Assembly (NCBI GenBank): GCA_039807785.1
Contig: JBDHRX010000065.1
Coordinates: 1-17,396 of the forward strand
Source of the DNA: Zeimonas sp039807785
Lineage (GTDB): Bacteria > Pseudomonadota > Gammaproteobacteria > Burkholderiales > Burkholderiaceae_E
Reading direction: 5' to 3'
DNA: 17,396 nt
The position numbers were made by a program, and so were the translations under genes. The notes under the pieces are model-generated. The model worked only from the letters and a program-made list of their open reading frames with translations. It was not told the DNA's origin and ran no database searches. Of the stretch, positions 6,522 to 14,091 are shown piece by piece (the stretch's first letter is position 1; each line of letters starts with the position of its first letter).

Positions 6522-7940
6522 TCAGCGTCCGTGCTTGGCGAAATAGCCGCCGAGGAAAGTCTCGATCGCCGGGACCCGCTCGGGGATCGGCCGGGCGATC
6601 CGGGTGACGTTCATGTACTGGCGGACGTTCATGTTGTCGCTGAAATTGTTGCGTCCCCAGGTGCCGCATCCCATCGACAGCGAGAAGGGCAGGCCGTTGT
6701 CGAAGCTGCCGCCGGTGGCGATGCAATGGGCCTGGTTGACGATCACGCGCGCGACCGGCAGGCGCAGGCCCAGTTCGAGGGCCCGCCCCTCGATGCTGCT
6801 GTGCAGGCCGACCGAGTGCCCGGCCCCCATGTAGGCGTAGATGCGTTCGACGATGCGCCGCGCGTCGTCGAAATCGTGCGCGACGTAGAGGGTGAGGACC
6901 GGCGAGAGCTTCTCGCCCGAGAACGGGGACGCGGGCCCGAACCCGGATTCGGCCACCATCAGCACGCGCAGGTCGGCGCGCTCGGCCGGTTCCCCGAGCC
7001 CCGCCGCCGAGGCGATCTCGCGCGCCGACTTGCCGATCACGTCGCCCGAGAGCTTGCCGCCGGGCCACATCGTCGCCTGGAGCCTGGCCTTGCGCGCATC
7101 GTCGAGCAGCACCACGCCCCGGGCCGACAGCGCCGCGACCAGCCGGTCGCGCGCCGCGCGCACCACCACGACGCTGTTCTCGGACGAGCAGCTGGTGGCG
7201 TTGTCGAAGGTCTTCGACAGGACGATGCGTTCGGCTGCCGCCTCGCAGTCCGCGCTCTCGTCGACGATCACCGCGGCATTGCCCGCGCCGACGCCGAAAG
7301 CCGGGGTCCCGCAGGCATAGGCCGCGCGCACGTTGCTCTGCGAGCCGGTGGCGACGACCAGGTCGGCCTCGCGCATCAGTGCCGCGGTCGAGGCCTTGGT
7401 GATCGGTCCCGGCAGCATCTGCACCAGGTTGCGCGGCGCCTCCACCCGGTCGAGCTGCGCATGGACGAACTCCAGCAGCTTCGCGCAGGTGCCGCGCCCC
7501 TTCGGGCTGGGCGCCACCACGATCGCGTTGCGCGCCTTCAGCGCATTGAGGATCTTGTTGGCGGGCGTCGCCGCGGGGTTGGTCGACGGCGTGATCGCGG
7601 CGACGACGCCCACCGGACGGGCGATCTCGACCAGGCCCCGCTCGGGGTACTCGGCGATCACGTCGACCGTCTTCATGCCGTGCAGGTCGCGCAGCAGGCC
7701 GAGCGTCTTGCGTTCGTTCTTGCGGATCTTGTCCGCGACGTTGCCGACGCCGGTATCGGCCACCGCCCGTTCCGCCAGGGCCCGGTTCCGGCCCGGCTCG
7801 AGGATCGCCCAGGCAACGGCCGCGACCACTTCGTCGGTCCGGACCTGCGACCAGCCGTCGGCGACGGACTGCGCATGGCGCGCCTGCCTGACCACCTGGC
7901 GCACGGCCTCGATGGCGGGGTCCTGCTCGATCTCCTTCAT
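6522..7940 (-). CDS. CoA-acylating aldehyde dehydrogenase (SauS/EutE/PduP-like)
   Basis: 472 residues from the ATG at 7940 (MKEIEQDPAIEAVRQVVRQA). A second in-frame ATG at 7994 would add 18 residues; its extension is less protein-like. Motifs seen are the cofactor-binding segment ITPSTNPAATPANKILNALK, then VVATGSQSNVRAAYACGTPAFGVGAGNAAVIVD, the catalytic cysteine in NATSCSSENSVVVV, and CGTWGRNNFSDNMN near the C-terminus. This matches CoA-acylating dehydrogenases, which interconvert an aldehyde and its acyl-CoA with NAD(P), rather than hydrolytic ones. Because the next gene is an acyl-CoA ligase, the pair could reduce a carboxylate through its CoA ester to the aldehyde, as SauT and SauS do for sulfoacetate, or work in the oxidative direction. 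It is divergent from an IclR gene, the likely regulator. Substrate not determinable from sequence. Confidence 0.9.
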   Translation of the reverse strand: MKEIEQDPAIEAVRQVVRQARHAQSVADGWSQVRTDEVVAAVAWAILEPGRNRALAERAVADTGVGNVADKIRKNERKTLGLLRDLHGMKTVDVIAEYPERGLVEIARPVGVVAAITPSTNPAATPANKILNALKARNAIVVAPSPKGRGTCAKLLEFVHAQLDRVEAPRNLVQMLPGPITKASTAALMREADLVVATGSQSNVRAAYACGTPAFGVGAGNAAVIVDESADCEAAAERIVLSKTFDNATSCSSENSVVVVRAARDRLVAALSARGVVLLDDARKARLQATMWPGGKLSGDVIGKSAREIASAAGLGEPAERADLRVLMVAESGFGPASPFSGEKLSPVLTLYVAHDFDDARRIVERIYAYMGAGHSVGLHSSIEGRALELGLRLPVARVIVNQAHCIATGGSFDNGLPFSLSMGCGTWGRNNFSDNMNVRQYMNVTRIARPIPERVPAIETFLGGYFAKHGR

Positions 7941-8032
7941 GTTCCTGTCCGTTCGGTTGCTGGGGAAGGGCCCGGAGGCCTGGGAAGCTCGCATCATGTT
8001 ATGGTGATAGAGACCAGTGAAAAGTCCCGATT

Positions 8033-8050
8033 TGCATGATTTCGAATGCA
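8033..8050. promoter_or_regulatory. Inverted repeat in the divergent ALDH/IclR spacer, candidate operator
   Basis: TGCAT, 8 bp, then ATGCA: a dyad in the 141-bp spacer between the dehydrogenase start (7940) and the IclR start (8082). The surrounding 7990-8050 stretch is noticeably AT-richer than the genes. IclR proteins bind short dyads near their own promoters, so this is a reasonable operator candidate. I saw no convincing -35/-10 pair. Confidence 0.4.
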
Positions 8051-8069
8051 CGACGGGGCCACCGACGCG

Positions 8070-8076
8070 AGGGAGA
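8070..8076 (+). promoter_or_regulatory. Ribosome binding site that fixes the IclR start at 8082
   Basis: AGGGAGA lies five bases before the ATG at 8082. The earlier in-frame ATG at 8046 has no such site and falls inside the dyad at 8033-8050, so the 8082 start is preferred. Confidence 0.7.
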
Positions 8077-8081
8077 CGTCG

Positions 8082-8882
8082 ATGCAGAGCAATCAGGCGA
8101 ATGCGGCCGCGGTCCGGGCGTTCCGCGTCCTCGAGATCGTGGCCGGTCGGGCCGACGGCCGCACGCTCGCCGAGCTGGTCGACGCCATCGCGCTGCCGAA
8201 GCAGACGGTGCACCGGCTGGCCGGGCAGTTGCTGTCGGCCGGGCTGCTGATCCGCGAGCCGGGCGGGCGTCGCCTGCAGCTCGGCATGCGCATCGAGCAC
8301 ATGGCGGTCGATGCGTTGATGAACGGCCCCGCGCGCCAGGCGCGGCGGGCGATCCTGCAGCGCCTGGTCGACACGATCGGCGAGACCTGCAACCTGACGG
8401 CGCTGGCGGGGACCGACGTGGTGTACCTGGACCGCGTCGAGACCTCGTGGCCGCTGCGCGCGATGCTGGCGCCCGGTTCCCATGTCCCGCTGCACGCGAC
8501 CTCGAGCGGCAAGCTCCTGCTCAGCCTGCTGCCCCGGGCGCAGCGCGAGCGCCTGCTCGGGCAGTTGTCGCTGCGCAGCTATACCGGGGCGACCATCGTC
8601 GACCGCGAAGCACTGGCGCGGGAACTCGCCGAGACCCGCAGGCGGCGTGTCGGGATCAACCGCGCGGAGCACCTGCGCGGGCTCAACGCGATCGCCGTCC
8701 CGGTGATGCTCGACCGGCAGCGCGCCTGCGCCGCGGTCGCGGTCCAGGCGCCGGAGGGACGCATGGCGCTGGACGAGCTGCTGGGCCAGGTGTCCCGGCT
8801 GCGCGACGCCGCCGCCGCGCTGAAGACGACGTTCACCGCGCGGCCCACGATCGACGGGAGCGGGTTTGCCGAGCCGGAATGA
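8082..8882 (+). CDS. IclR-family transcriptional regulator
   Basis: 266 residues, normal for IclR proteins. The N-terminal winged helix-turn-helix covers about residues 8-70 (AFRVLEIVAGRADG to LPKQTVHRLAGQLLSAGLL). The effector-binding domain follows, with CNLTALAGTDVVYLDRVE, the signature HATSSGKLLLSLL and a C-terminal LNAIAVPVMLDRQR segment. The effector is usually a small carboxylate or aromatic metabolite of the pathway being controlled. The gene is transcribed away from the aldehyde dehydrogenase, ligase and thioesterase genes, the usual arrangement for local control, so those genes are its probable target together with its own promoter. It resembles the second IclR protein at 10699-11457 in layout, but the two differ clearly in sequence and sit beside different operons. 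Confidence 0.92.
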   Translation: MQSNQANAAAVRAFRVLEIVAGRADGRTLAELVDAIALPKQTVHRLAGQLLSAGLLIREPGGRRLQLGMRIEHMAVDALMNGPARQARRAILQRLVDTIGETCNLTALAGTDVVYLDRVETSWPLRAMLAPGSHVPLHATSSGKLLLSLLPRAQRERLLGQLSLRSYTGATIVDREALARELAETRRRRVGINRAEHLRGLNAIAVPVMLDRQRACAAVAVQAPEGRMALDELLGQVSRLRDAAAALKTTFTARPTIDGSGFAEPE

Positions 8883-8929
8883 GGGCTTGGATCGAGATCA
8901 ATATCGTGTAAGCATTCAGCCTGAACGAT

Positions 8930-8934
8930 GGGAG
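8930..8934 (+). promoter_or_regulatory. Shine-Dalgarno site supporting a TTG start at 8944
   Basis: GGGAG lies nine bases before the TTG at 8944. No ATG occurs near the head of this long frame, and the earlier TTG codons (8866, 8887) overlap or abut the IclR stop and lack a site of this quality. Confidence 0.55.
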
Positions 8935-8943
8935 TTTTCATTC

Positions 8944-10692
8944 TTGGATCGGAGCACGGCTTCCGGAGCGCCGGCCTCGGCGCCATCCCCGGGCGGTTCC
9001 GCACCGGCCCGCCGCGGCCGTCCAGCCTCGCTGGCGGCGGTGCTGGCCGCGCTCGAGGCGGCGCTCCGGGCGGGTGACGCGGAGCGGCGCGCCGACCGGA
9101 GCGCGCTGCGCTCGCTGTGCGCGCTGCTGGGCGAGGATCCCGCGGCAGTACCCGCCGATCCGCTCGAGATCGATCGCCGGCTGGCCCGCGTGCCGCGGCC
9201 GGTCCGCGGCCGCTCCGACCGGACCGTCGCCAACCTGCGCTGGCGGGTACGGCGCGCGATCGCCTTCGCCGCCGGCACGCCGGCGCCGGCTCGCGCCGCC
9301 CTGTCGCCGGACTGGGCAGCGCTGTATGCGCGGCTGGACCTGCCGCGCTGGCGGCTCGGGCTGTCGCGCCTGATCCGCGCGGCGTCCGCCCGGGGGGTCG
9401 GGCCGGAGCAGGTGTCCGATGCGCTGCTCGGGGTGATCGCCGACGAGCTGGCCGCCGTCGCGGGCGAGGCGCGCGCGTGGCGGTTCCGCCGGCAGGCCTG
9501 CGCCTGCTGGAACGAGGCGGCGGAACAGGTCGCGGGTTGGCCTTCGACCCGGCTGCGCGAGTCGTCCGGCGAGGTCCGTCCCCGGCGGTTGCCGGCCAGT
9601 GCCTTCCCCGCGTCCTTCCAGCGGGATCTGGAGGCCTATCTCGAATGGGCGGCGCGCGCCGGGCGCCTGACCCGCGACAGCGCACCGCGCAGCCTGTCGC
9701 CGGCCACGGTCCGGCTGCGCGGCGAGCACCTGCGGCTCGCAGCCTCGGCCCTGGCGCGCCGCCTCGGCTATCCGCGCCGCGTGATCGGGCTCGCCACGCT
9801 GGTCGAGCCGGTGAACTTCAAGCTGATCCTGTCCGACTACGCCGCGCCCGGGGCCGGGGCCGGGCGCGACGGGCGTCGCCCCGGCGCGTTCGTCGCGGGG
9901 CTGGCCGGCACCCTGTTCGGCGTGGCGCGGCAGTGGGTGAAGGCGCCGGTGTCGCAGCTCGACCAGCTGGGGCAGTTCAAGCGACGCCTGGGCGCGCGAT
10001 CCGCCGGCGTCGCCGAGCGAAGCCGGCGCGCCATCGAGCCGTTCGCCGATCCGCGCGCCCTGGCGGCGTTGCTGGCGCTGCCGGCGTGGCAGTTCGCGCA
10101 GGCGGGGGAAGGGCGCTCACTGCAGCCGCGCGCCGTGCGCCAGGCCCAGGTCGCCGTGGCGATGGCGTTGCTGCTGGCGATGCCGCTGCGGCTGCGGCAG
10201 CTCGCCGGGCTGCGGCTCGACCGTGAGTTGCGTCGCGACACGACGGCACCGGGAGCATCGGAAGCGTCGCCGGTGCTGCGGCTCGACATCGGCCCGGGAC
10301 GCGGCCCGTCGCCGGCGCAGGCCTGGCTCGCCGGCCCGGCCGGCGAGCTCATCGGGCGCTACCTGGATCGCTGCCATGCGGCGCTGCGACCGAACCCCGA
10401 GGGCTGGCTGTTCGTGCGGCCCGACGGCTCCCGGGTTCCGGAGGCCTCGCTCCGGCACGGCATCGCCACCGCCACGCGGCGCGCGCTGGGCGTCGCGCTC
10501 ACGCCGGGCGCCTTCCGTCATCTCGCCGCGGCGCTGGTCCTGCGTGAGCGGCCCGGCGATCTCGCGCTGGTGCGCGGCCTGCTGGCCCACGGCGACGCCC
10601 GCACGACGGCGCGGCTGTATGCCGGCTTCGGCATGCCGGGAGCGGCGGCGGCGTACGCGGATTTGCTGGACCGGGCGCGAGACGCGGGGTGA
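8944..10692 (+). CDS. Large tyrosine-recombinase / phage-integrase-like protein
   Basis: About 582 residues from the probable TTG start; the frame itself extends up to 8866. The C-terminal third has the tyrosine-recombinase layout: Arg I in LAMPLRLRQLAGLRL (near residue 416), a second box GAFRHLAAALVL with Arg near 525, then LLAHGDARTTARLY with His near 549 and the candidate nucleophile Tyr near 559. The first His of the usual HxxR box is a Gly here, so activity may be altered. The N-terminal 400 residues are Arg/Ala-rich and helical-looking, far longer than the usual SAM-like core-binding domain. Such enzymes cut and rejoin DNA at specific sites through a phosphotyrosine bond. No phage, excisionase, tRNA or obvious attachment site lies beside it, and its composition matches its neighbours. 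It could be a domesticated recombinase or an island remnant. Confidence 0.75.
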   Translation: MDRSTASGAPASAPSPGGSAPARRGRPASLAAVLAALEAALRAGDAERRADRSALRSLCALLGEDPAAVPADPLEIDRRLARVPRPVRGRSDRTVANLRWRVRRAIAFAAGTPAPARAALSPDWAALYARLDLPRWRLGLSRLIRAASARGVGPEQVSDALLGVIADELAAVAGEARAWRFRRQACACWNEAAEQVAGWPSTRLRESSGEVRPRRLPASAFPASFQRDLEAYLEWAARAGRLTRDSAPRSLSPATVRLRGEHLRLAASALARRLGYPRRVIGLATLVEPVNFKLILSDYAAPGAGAGRDGRRPGAFVAGLAGTLFGVARQWVKAPVSQLDQLGQFKRRLGARSAGVAERSRRAIEPFADPRALAALLALPAWQFAQAGEGRSLQPRAVRQAQVAVAMALLLAMPLRLRQLAGLRLDRELRRDTTAPGASEASPVLRLDIGPGRGPSPAQAWLAGPAGELIGRYLDRCHAALRPNPEGWLFVRPDGSRVPEASLRHGIATATRRALGVALTPGAFRHLAAALVLRERPGDLALVRGLLAHGDARTTARLYAGFGMPGAAAAYADLLDRARDAG

Positions 10693-10698
10693 CGGCGT

Positions 10699-11457
10699 CT
10701 ACGCATCCGCGATGCGCCGATACGCGGCGCTGAGCTCGGCCGCGGCGCGGCGCAGTTCCGGCACGATCGCGACCGCCCGGTCCATGGGCAGGCGCGAGAT
10801 CGGCCCGTGGACCGAGACCGCGCCGAGCACGTGGCGCGCCGCCCCGTAGACGGGGACCGCCACCGAGACCAGTCCGTCGAGGTAGCCCTGGTTGTCGTAG
10901 GCGACCCGCTTCCTGCGTATCTCGCGCAGCTCGGCCTCGAGCGCGACCGGGTCGGTGATTGTCTTCCCGGTATGGCGCGGGATCTCGAGGTCGTAGAGGA
11001 AGCGGCGCCGCTCCTTGGCCCGCATCAGCGCCAGGTAGAGCTTGCCGCTCGAGGTGGCGTGGATCGGGGTCGTCGACCCCGGCTGCAGCGTCAGGCGCAC
11101 CGGCCAGTCGGCCTCCACGCGGTCGACGTACAGGACCGCGCCCTGGTGGTAGGTCGTGAAGTTGCAGGTCTCTCGGATCCGCGCCACCAGCGTCTGCAGC
11201 ATGGCGTGGCGGGCGCTGCGCAGGCTGCCGTGCGAGAGCAGGTTCAGCGACGCGGCGCACAGGCGCGGCCCCGGCGAGAACCCGGCGCCCCGGGGTTCGC
11301 GCAGCAGGACGCCGCTTTCGCACAGGGCATCGAGCAGACGGTACGCAGTGGCGCGCGATACGCCTGCGGCGCGCGAAAGCTGCTCGAGCCGGACCGGTTC
11401 CTCGGTCGAGGCGACCGCCTCGATGACGCGAATCAGGCGGACTGCGAGTTGGGTCAT
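10699..11457 (-). CDS. IclR-family transcriptional regulator
   Basis: 252 residues from the ATG at 11457 (MTQLAVRLIRVIEAVASTEE). An upstream in-frame TTG at 11517 would add 20 residues but would run through the operator-like repeats. The helix-turn-helix is clear at about residues 24-60 (LEQLSRAAGVSRATAYRLLD). The effector domain has CNFTTYHQGAVLYVDRVEAD and the family signature HATSSGKLYLALM, ending in LVSVAVPVYGAARHVLGAVS. No good Shine-Dalgarno precedes the ATG, so translation may be weak or the message nearly leaderless. It is divergent from the cupin, aldolase and TRAP operon, its probable target. Its 3' end is only 6 bp from the stop of the recombinase gene, with no terminator visible between them. 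Confidence 0.92.
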   Translation of the reverse strand: MTQLAVRLIRVIEAVASTEEPVRLEQLSRAAGVSRATAYRLLDALCESGVLLREPRGAGFSPGPRLCAASLNLLSHGSLRSARHAMLQTLVARIRETCNFTTYHQGAVLYVDRVEADWPVRLTLQPGSTTPIHATSSGKLYLALMRAKERRRFLYDLEIPRHTGKTITDPVALEAELREIRRKRVAYDNQGYLDGLVSVAVPVYGAARHVLGAVSVHGPISRLPMDRAVAIVPELRRAAAELSAAYRRIADA

Positions 11458-11488
11458 GACCGGGAGAATACCGGAAATATCGCAACAA

Positions 11489-11516
11489 ATCTCATTATTG
11501 AGATCATAGGGTCTCA
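11489..11516. promoter_or_regulatory. Dyad array in the IclR/cupin spacer, candidate operator
   Basis: ATCTCA-TTAT-TGAGAT is a perfect inverted repeat (11489-11504), and its right arm TGAGA pairs again with TCTCA at 11512-11516 across 8 bp. Three TCTCA/TGAGA half-sites therefore lie in 28 bp of AT-rich DNA upstream of the IclR gene. A possible minus-strand -10 (TATGAT, reverse of 11503-11508) falls inside the array, which would fit autorepression. Confidence 0.55.
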
Positions 11517-11533
11517 AATTTATTGCATCTGTA

Positions 11534-11552
11534 TTGACTCAAATCATTGACT
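11534..11552. promoter_or_regulatory. TTGACT direct repeat, possible promoter or operator element
   Basis: TTGACT occurs at 11534-11539 and 11547-11552; the first copy is part of the dyad TTGA-C-TCAA (11534-11542). Either could act as a -35 box for the cupin operon, but no good -10 sits at the right distance, so the role is uncertain. Confidence 0.3.
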
Positions 11553-11640
11553 TCTCCGAGGATTGTTTTCATCGACAAGCGCCGGATCGTCGCCGTTCCA
11601 GGCGCCGGCGCACCGGCCGACGCGGTTTCACCGCACATCG

Positions 11641-11647
11641 AAGGAGA
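11641..11647 (+). promoter_or_regulatory. Strong Shine-Dalgarno site fixing a TTG start for the cupin gene
   Basis: AAGGAGA lies six bases before the TTG at 11654. The frame is open upstream to 11534, but the sequence there is Arg-rich and unlike a cupin, so TTG is the likely initiator. Confidence 0.75.
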
Positions 11648-11653
11648 CCGTCC

Positions 11654-12067
11654 TTGATTTCCGAAAGGCACCATCTGCCCTACAGCGAGCTTCCGCAGGT
11701 GTCCCGCGGCAAAGGCATCGTCAACCGCCTCATCGCCCATCGCCGCGTCGGGGCGCGAGCGATCCACTCGGGCATCACCGACCTCCCGCCCGGCGCGTCG
11801 GTTCCCGCGCATTCGCACAATGCCGAGGAGCAGGTCACCGTGATCCAGGGGACGCTGCGCATCCGCATGGGCGATCGCACGGTCGACTGCGGGCCCTGCG
11901 ACAGCACCTTCATCTCGGCCGGAGTCGAGCACGAGTTCTCGAACGTCGGGGAAGGGCGCGCGCTGGTGATGGTCATCTACGGCACGGCCGATCCGACCCG
12001 TACTTTCGCCGGCACCGGCGAGACGGTCGAGATCGGGTCCGAGCACGATCGGTTCACGGGGCGATGA
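11654..12067 (+). CDS. Single-domain cupin protein
   Basis: 137 residues with a TTG start (MISERHHLPYSEL). Cupin motif 1 is complete: GASVPAHSHNAEEQVTVIQG fits G(X)5HXH(X)3E(X)6G exactly. Motif 2 is GPCDSTFISAGVEHEFSN, keeping the metal-binding His and the final Asn, with Ser in place of the usual Pro. Three His and one Glu are therefore available to hold a divalent metal. Small cupins act as dioxygenases, isomerases, sugar-acid modifying enzymes or sensors. This one is first in an operon with a DHDPS-family enzyme (stop and start overlap, ATGA at 12064-12067) and a TRAP carboxylate transporter, so it most likely handles the imported carboxylate or its product. The exact reaction cannot be assigned. 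Confidence 0.85.
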   Translation: MISERHHLPYSELPQVSRGKGIVNRLIAHRRVGARAIHSGITDLPPGASVPAHSHNAEEQVTVIQGTLRIRMGDRTVDCGPCDSTFISAGVEHEFSNVGEGRALVMVIYGTADPTRTFAGTGETVEIGSEHDRFTGR

Positions 12068-12990
12068 TGGGGACGGCAACGCGGGACGCCGCGGCGGCGC
12101 CTGCGGCTGGCGGGCTCTTCGCGTACCTGCTGACACCGTACGACGCGCAGGAGAACGTGGATGCGGGGGCGCTGCGCCGCTGCGTCGAGGCGCTGCAGGA
12201 GTCGGGCATCGCCGGCCTGACCTGTCTGGCGAGCACGACCGACGGCCCGTTCCTCGACGACCGGGAGCATGTCGCCGTGCTCGACGCGATCGCCGAGGTG
12301 CGGGCGCCGGGTATCGGGCTCACGGTCGGGGTCGGTGCCGCGTCGACGCGCCAGGCGATCGAGCGCGGCCTGCGCGCGCGGGAACGAGGAGCGAGCAGCC
12401 TGATCCTGGAGGTGCAACCCTATTTCCCGCTGGTCGAGGCAGCGATCGAGGACCACTACGGCGAGGTAGGCGAGCGCGTCGGGTTGCCGATCCGCATCTA
12501 CAACCTGCCCGGCGCGGGCCGTCCGGATTTCGATCCCGAACTGATCGGCCGCTTGAGCCGCCTTCCGGGGGTGACCTCGGTCAAGGACGCATCGGGCGAC
12601 GCCGACCGGATCCGGCAGATTCGCGCGCTGGCCCGGGCGGGCACGGTGATCCATTGCGGCCTGCATTTCCAGTTGCTCGATGGAATGCGGCTGGGCGCCG
12701 ACGGCTGGGAGGTGGCGCTGCATCCCGGGTTCGCCGCCCCGATGGTCGAGTTGTACCGCCGGGTGCGCGAGGATCCCTGGGGAGCCGAGGCCGCAGATCG
12801 CTTCCAGGCATGGGTGCCGCTGCTGAGGCTGTTTCGCCAATGGGGCGTCCCGCAATGCGTGCGGACGATCGCCGGCGAGACCGGCCTCGCGCTCGGCGCG
12901 GCGCGGCGCCCGCAGCGGATGCTCGATGCCCCCCGCCGGCAGGCCGTGCTGGACGCTTACCGGCGGGCGATGCAGCCGCGCGGGCACTGA
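12064..12990 (+). CDS. Dihydrodipicolinate-synthase-family aldolase/dehydratase
   Basis: 308 residues, the usual length for this (beta/alpha)8-barrel family. The Schiff-base lysine is K174 in GVTSVKDASGD. The proton-relay tyrosine is Y146 in IRIYNLPGAG, and the Thr-Thr pair of the active site is at 58-59 in LASTTDG. In true DHDPS the tyrosine is followed by a Pro-x-Arg segment whose Arg holds the aspartate-semialdehyde carboxylate. Here it reads NLPGAGRPDF, so that Arg is absent or displaced. Together with the catabolic setting this argues against lysine biosynthesis and for an aldolase or dehydratase acting on a 2-oxo acid, like the sugar-acid members of the family. The start overlaps the cupin stop, so the two are translationally coupled. 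The enzyme class is firm; the substrate is unknown. Confidence 0.88.
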   Translation: MMGTATRDAAAAPAAGGLFAYLLTPYDAQENVDAGALRRCVEALQESGIAGLTCLASTTDGPFLDDREHVAVLDAIAEVRAPGIGLTVGVGAASTRQAIERGLRARERGASSLILEVQPYFPLVEAAIEDHYGEVGERVGLPIRIYNLPGAGRPDFDPELIGRLSRLPGVTSVKDASGDADRIRQIRALARAGTVIHCGLHFQLLDGMRLGADGWEVALHPGFAAPMVELYRRVREDPWGAEAADRFQAWVPLLRLFRQWGVPQCVRTIAGETGLALGAARRPQRMLDAPRRQAVLDAYRRAMQPRGH

Positions 12991-13038
12991 GATCCGAGAA
13001 CTGATTCACCGGTCCATACGACAAGGAAGGAGACAAAC

Positions 13039-14082
13039 ATGAAACCCGTCATGTCCAGAAGGCTGGTCGCCAAGGGCGTCGCGGCATCGATGGCGCTGCC
13101 GCTCGTCGGCGCCCGCGCCGCCGAATCCGCGCACAAGCTGGTATTCGCGCATACCTTCTCGCCGGAGACCGAGCAGTCGGTGGTCACCGGCATCGACGTG
13201 TTCAAGAAGCTGGCGGAGCAGTACGCCGGCGGCGCGCTGACGGTCGACGTGCACGACAGCGGCCGGCTCGGAGGACAGAACGTGTTGCCGCAGAAGCTCC
13301 AGTACGGCGCCATCCAGGGTTGCCAGCTGTCGATGCAGAATTTCGCGCCGTTCTCGGAGTCGTTCAACCTGCTCGACTTTCCGTACCTGTTCCCGTCGAA
13401 CGCCGCGCTCGAGCGGGTGTTGGAGAGCGACTGGTTCGTGCAGTCGAAGCTCGCGCGGGAGGCGGAATCCAAGGGCTTCAAGGTCCTGCCGGGCATGTGG
13501 GCCAACGCCGGCTATCGGGTGCTCGGGTTGAACCGGAAGGTCCAGCGCGAGGTCCGGGTCCCGGCGGATCTGAAGGGGCTGAAGATCCGCGTCAACCCCA
13601 CCCGGGTCGAGCAATTCGCCTGGTCGATGACCTCGGCGAGCCAGGCCACGATCGCCTGGTCCGAGGCCTACCAGGCCATGGAGCAGGGGATCGTCGATGG
13701 CCTGAACGTCGGCCTCGGCCCGATCGCGGCTTCGCGCATCAACGAGACGCTGTCCAGCGTGACGCTCACCGAGATGAACTTCAATGCGCACGTCACGCTG
13801 CTGTCGCTGAAGTGGTATCGCCAGCTTCCCTCGAAGGTCCGGGACGCGATCGATCGCGCCGCGAAGGAATCGTGGGAGCACCAGAAGACGCAGCAGAAGG
13901 CCGCGAATGCCCGGATCCTGGAGGACTGGAAGCGCGTCGGGGTGAAGGTGATCGTGCCCGGGGCCGAGGAGAAGCGGGCCTGGGTCCGCGCGATCGGCCA
14001 CACCAAGGAGGAGTGGAACGCGCTGAAGGATCGCTACGGTCGCTCGGAGTACGACCGGCTGTACCAGATGGCCAACGCCTGA
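13039..14082 (+). CDS. dctP: TRAP transporter substrate-binding protein (DctP family)
   Basis: 347 residues with a good GGAG site before the ATG. The N-terminus is a signal peptide with SRRLVAKG followed by a hydrophobic stretch and a probable cut after GARA or GARAA (residues 24-28); the SRRxVxK pattern suggests possible Tat export. The mature part begins HKLVFAHTFSPETEQ as in DctP proteins. It contains DLKGLKIRVNPT, whose Arg (R184) is the conserved residue that pairs with the substrate carboxylate, and then YQAMEQGIVDGLNVGLGPI. It is a periplasmic receptor that delivers an organic acid to the DctQM membrane complex. It lies 48 bp after the aldolase gene and 9 bp before dctQ in one operon. 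The ligand is probably a carboxylate consumed by the cupin and aldolase enzymes, which is inference. Confidence 0.93.
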   Translation: MKPVMSRRLVAKGVAASMALPLVGARAAESAHKLVFAHTFSPETEQSVVTGIDVFKKLAEQYAGGALTVDVHDSGRLGGQNVLPQKLQYGAIQGCQLSMQNFAPFSESFNLLDFPYLFPSNAALERVLESDWFVQSKLAREAESKGFKVLPGMWANAGYRVLGLNRKVQREVRVPADLKGLKIRVNPTRVEQFAWSMTSASQATIAWSEAYQAMEQGIVDGLNVGLGPIAASRINETLSSVTLTEMNFNAHVTLLSLKWYRQLPSKVRDAIDRAAKESWEHQKTQQKAANARILEDWKRVGVKVIVPGAEEKRAWVRAIGHTKEEWNALKDRYGRSEYDRLYQMANA

Positions 14083-14091
14083 GGAGCGGGG

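Noticed and set aside
4965..8039. A 1024-codon plus-strand open frame, the longest in the window
   Set aside because: It lies antisense to the ligase and aldehyde dehydrogenase genes, encodes Arg/Ala/Gly/His-rich sequence with no domain, and is open only because stops are rare opposite GC-rich codons.
6522..8672. 716-codon version of the aldehyde dehydrogenase frame
   Set aside because: The extra N-terminal part is antisense to the IclR gene and the divergent spacer; the family sequence starts at the ATG at 7940.
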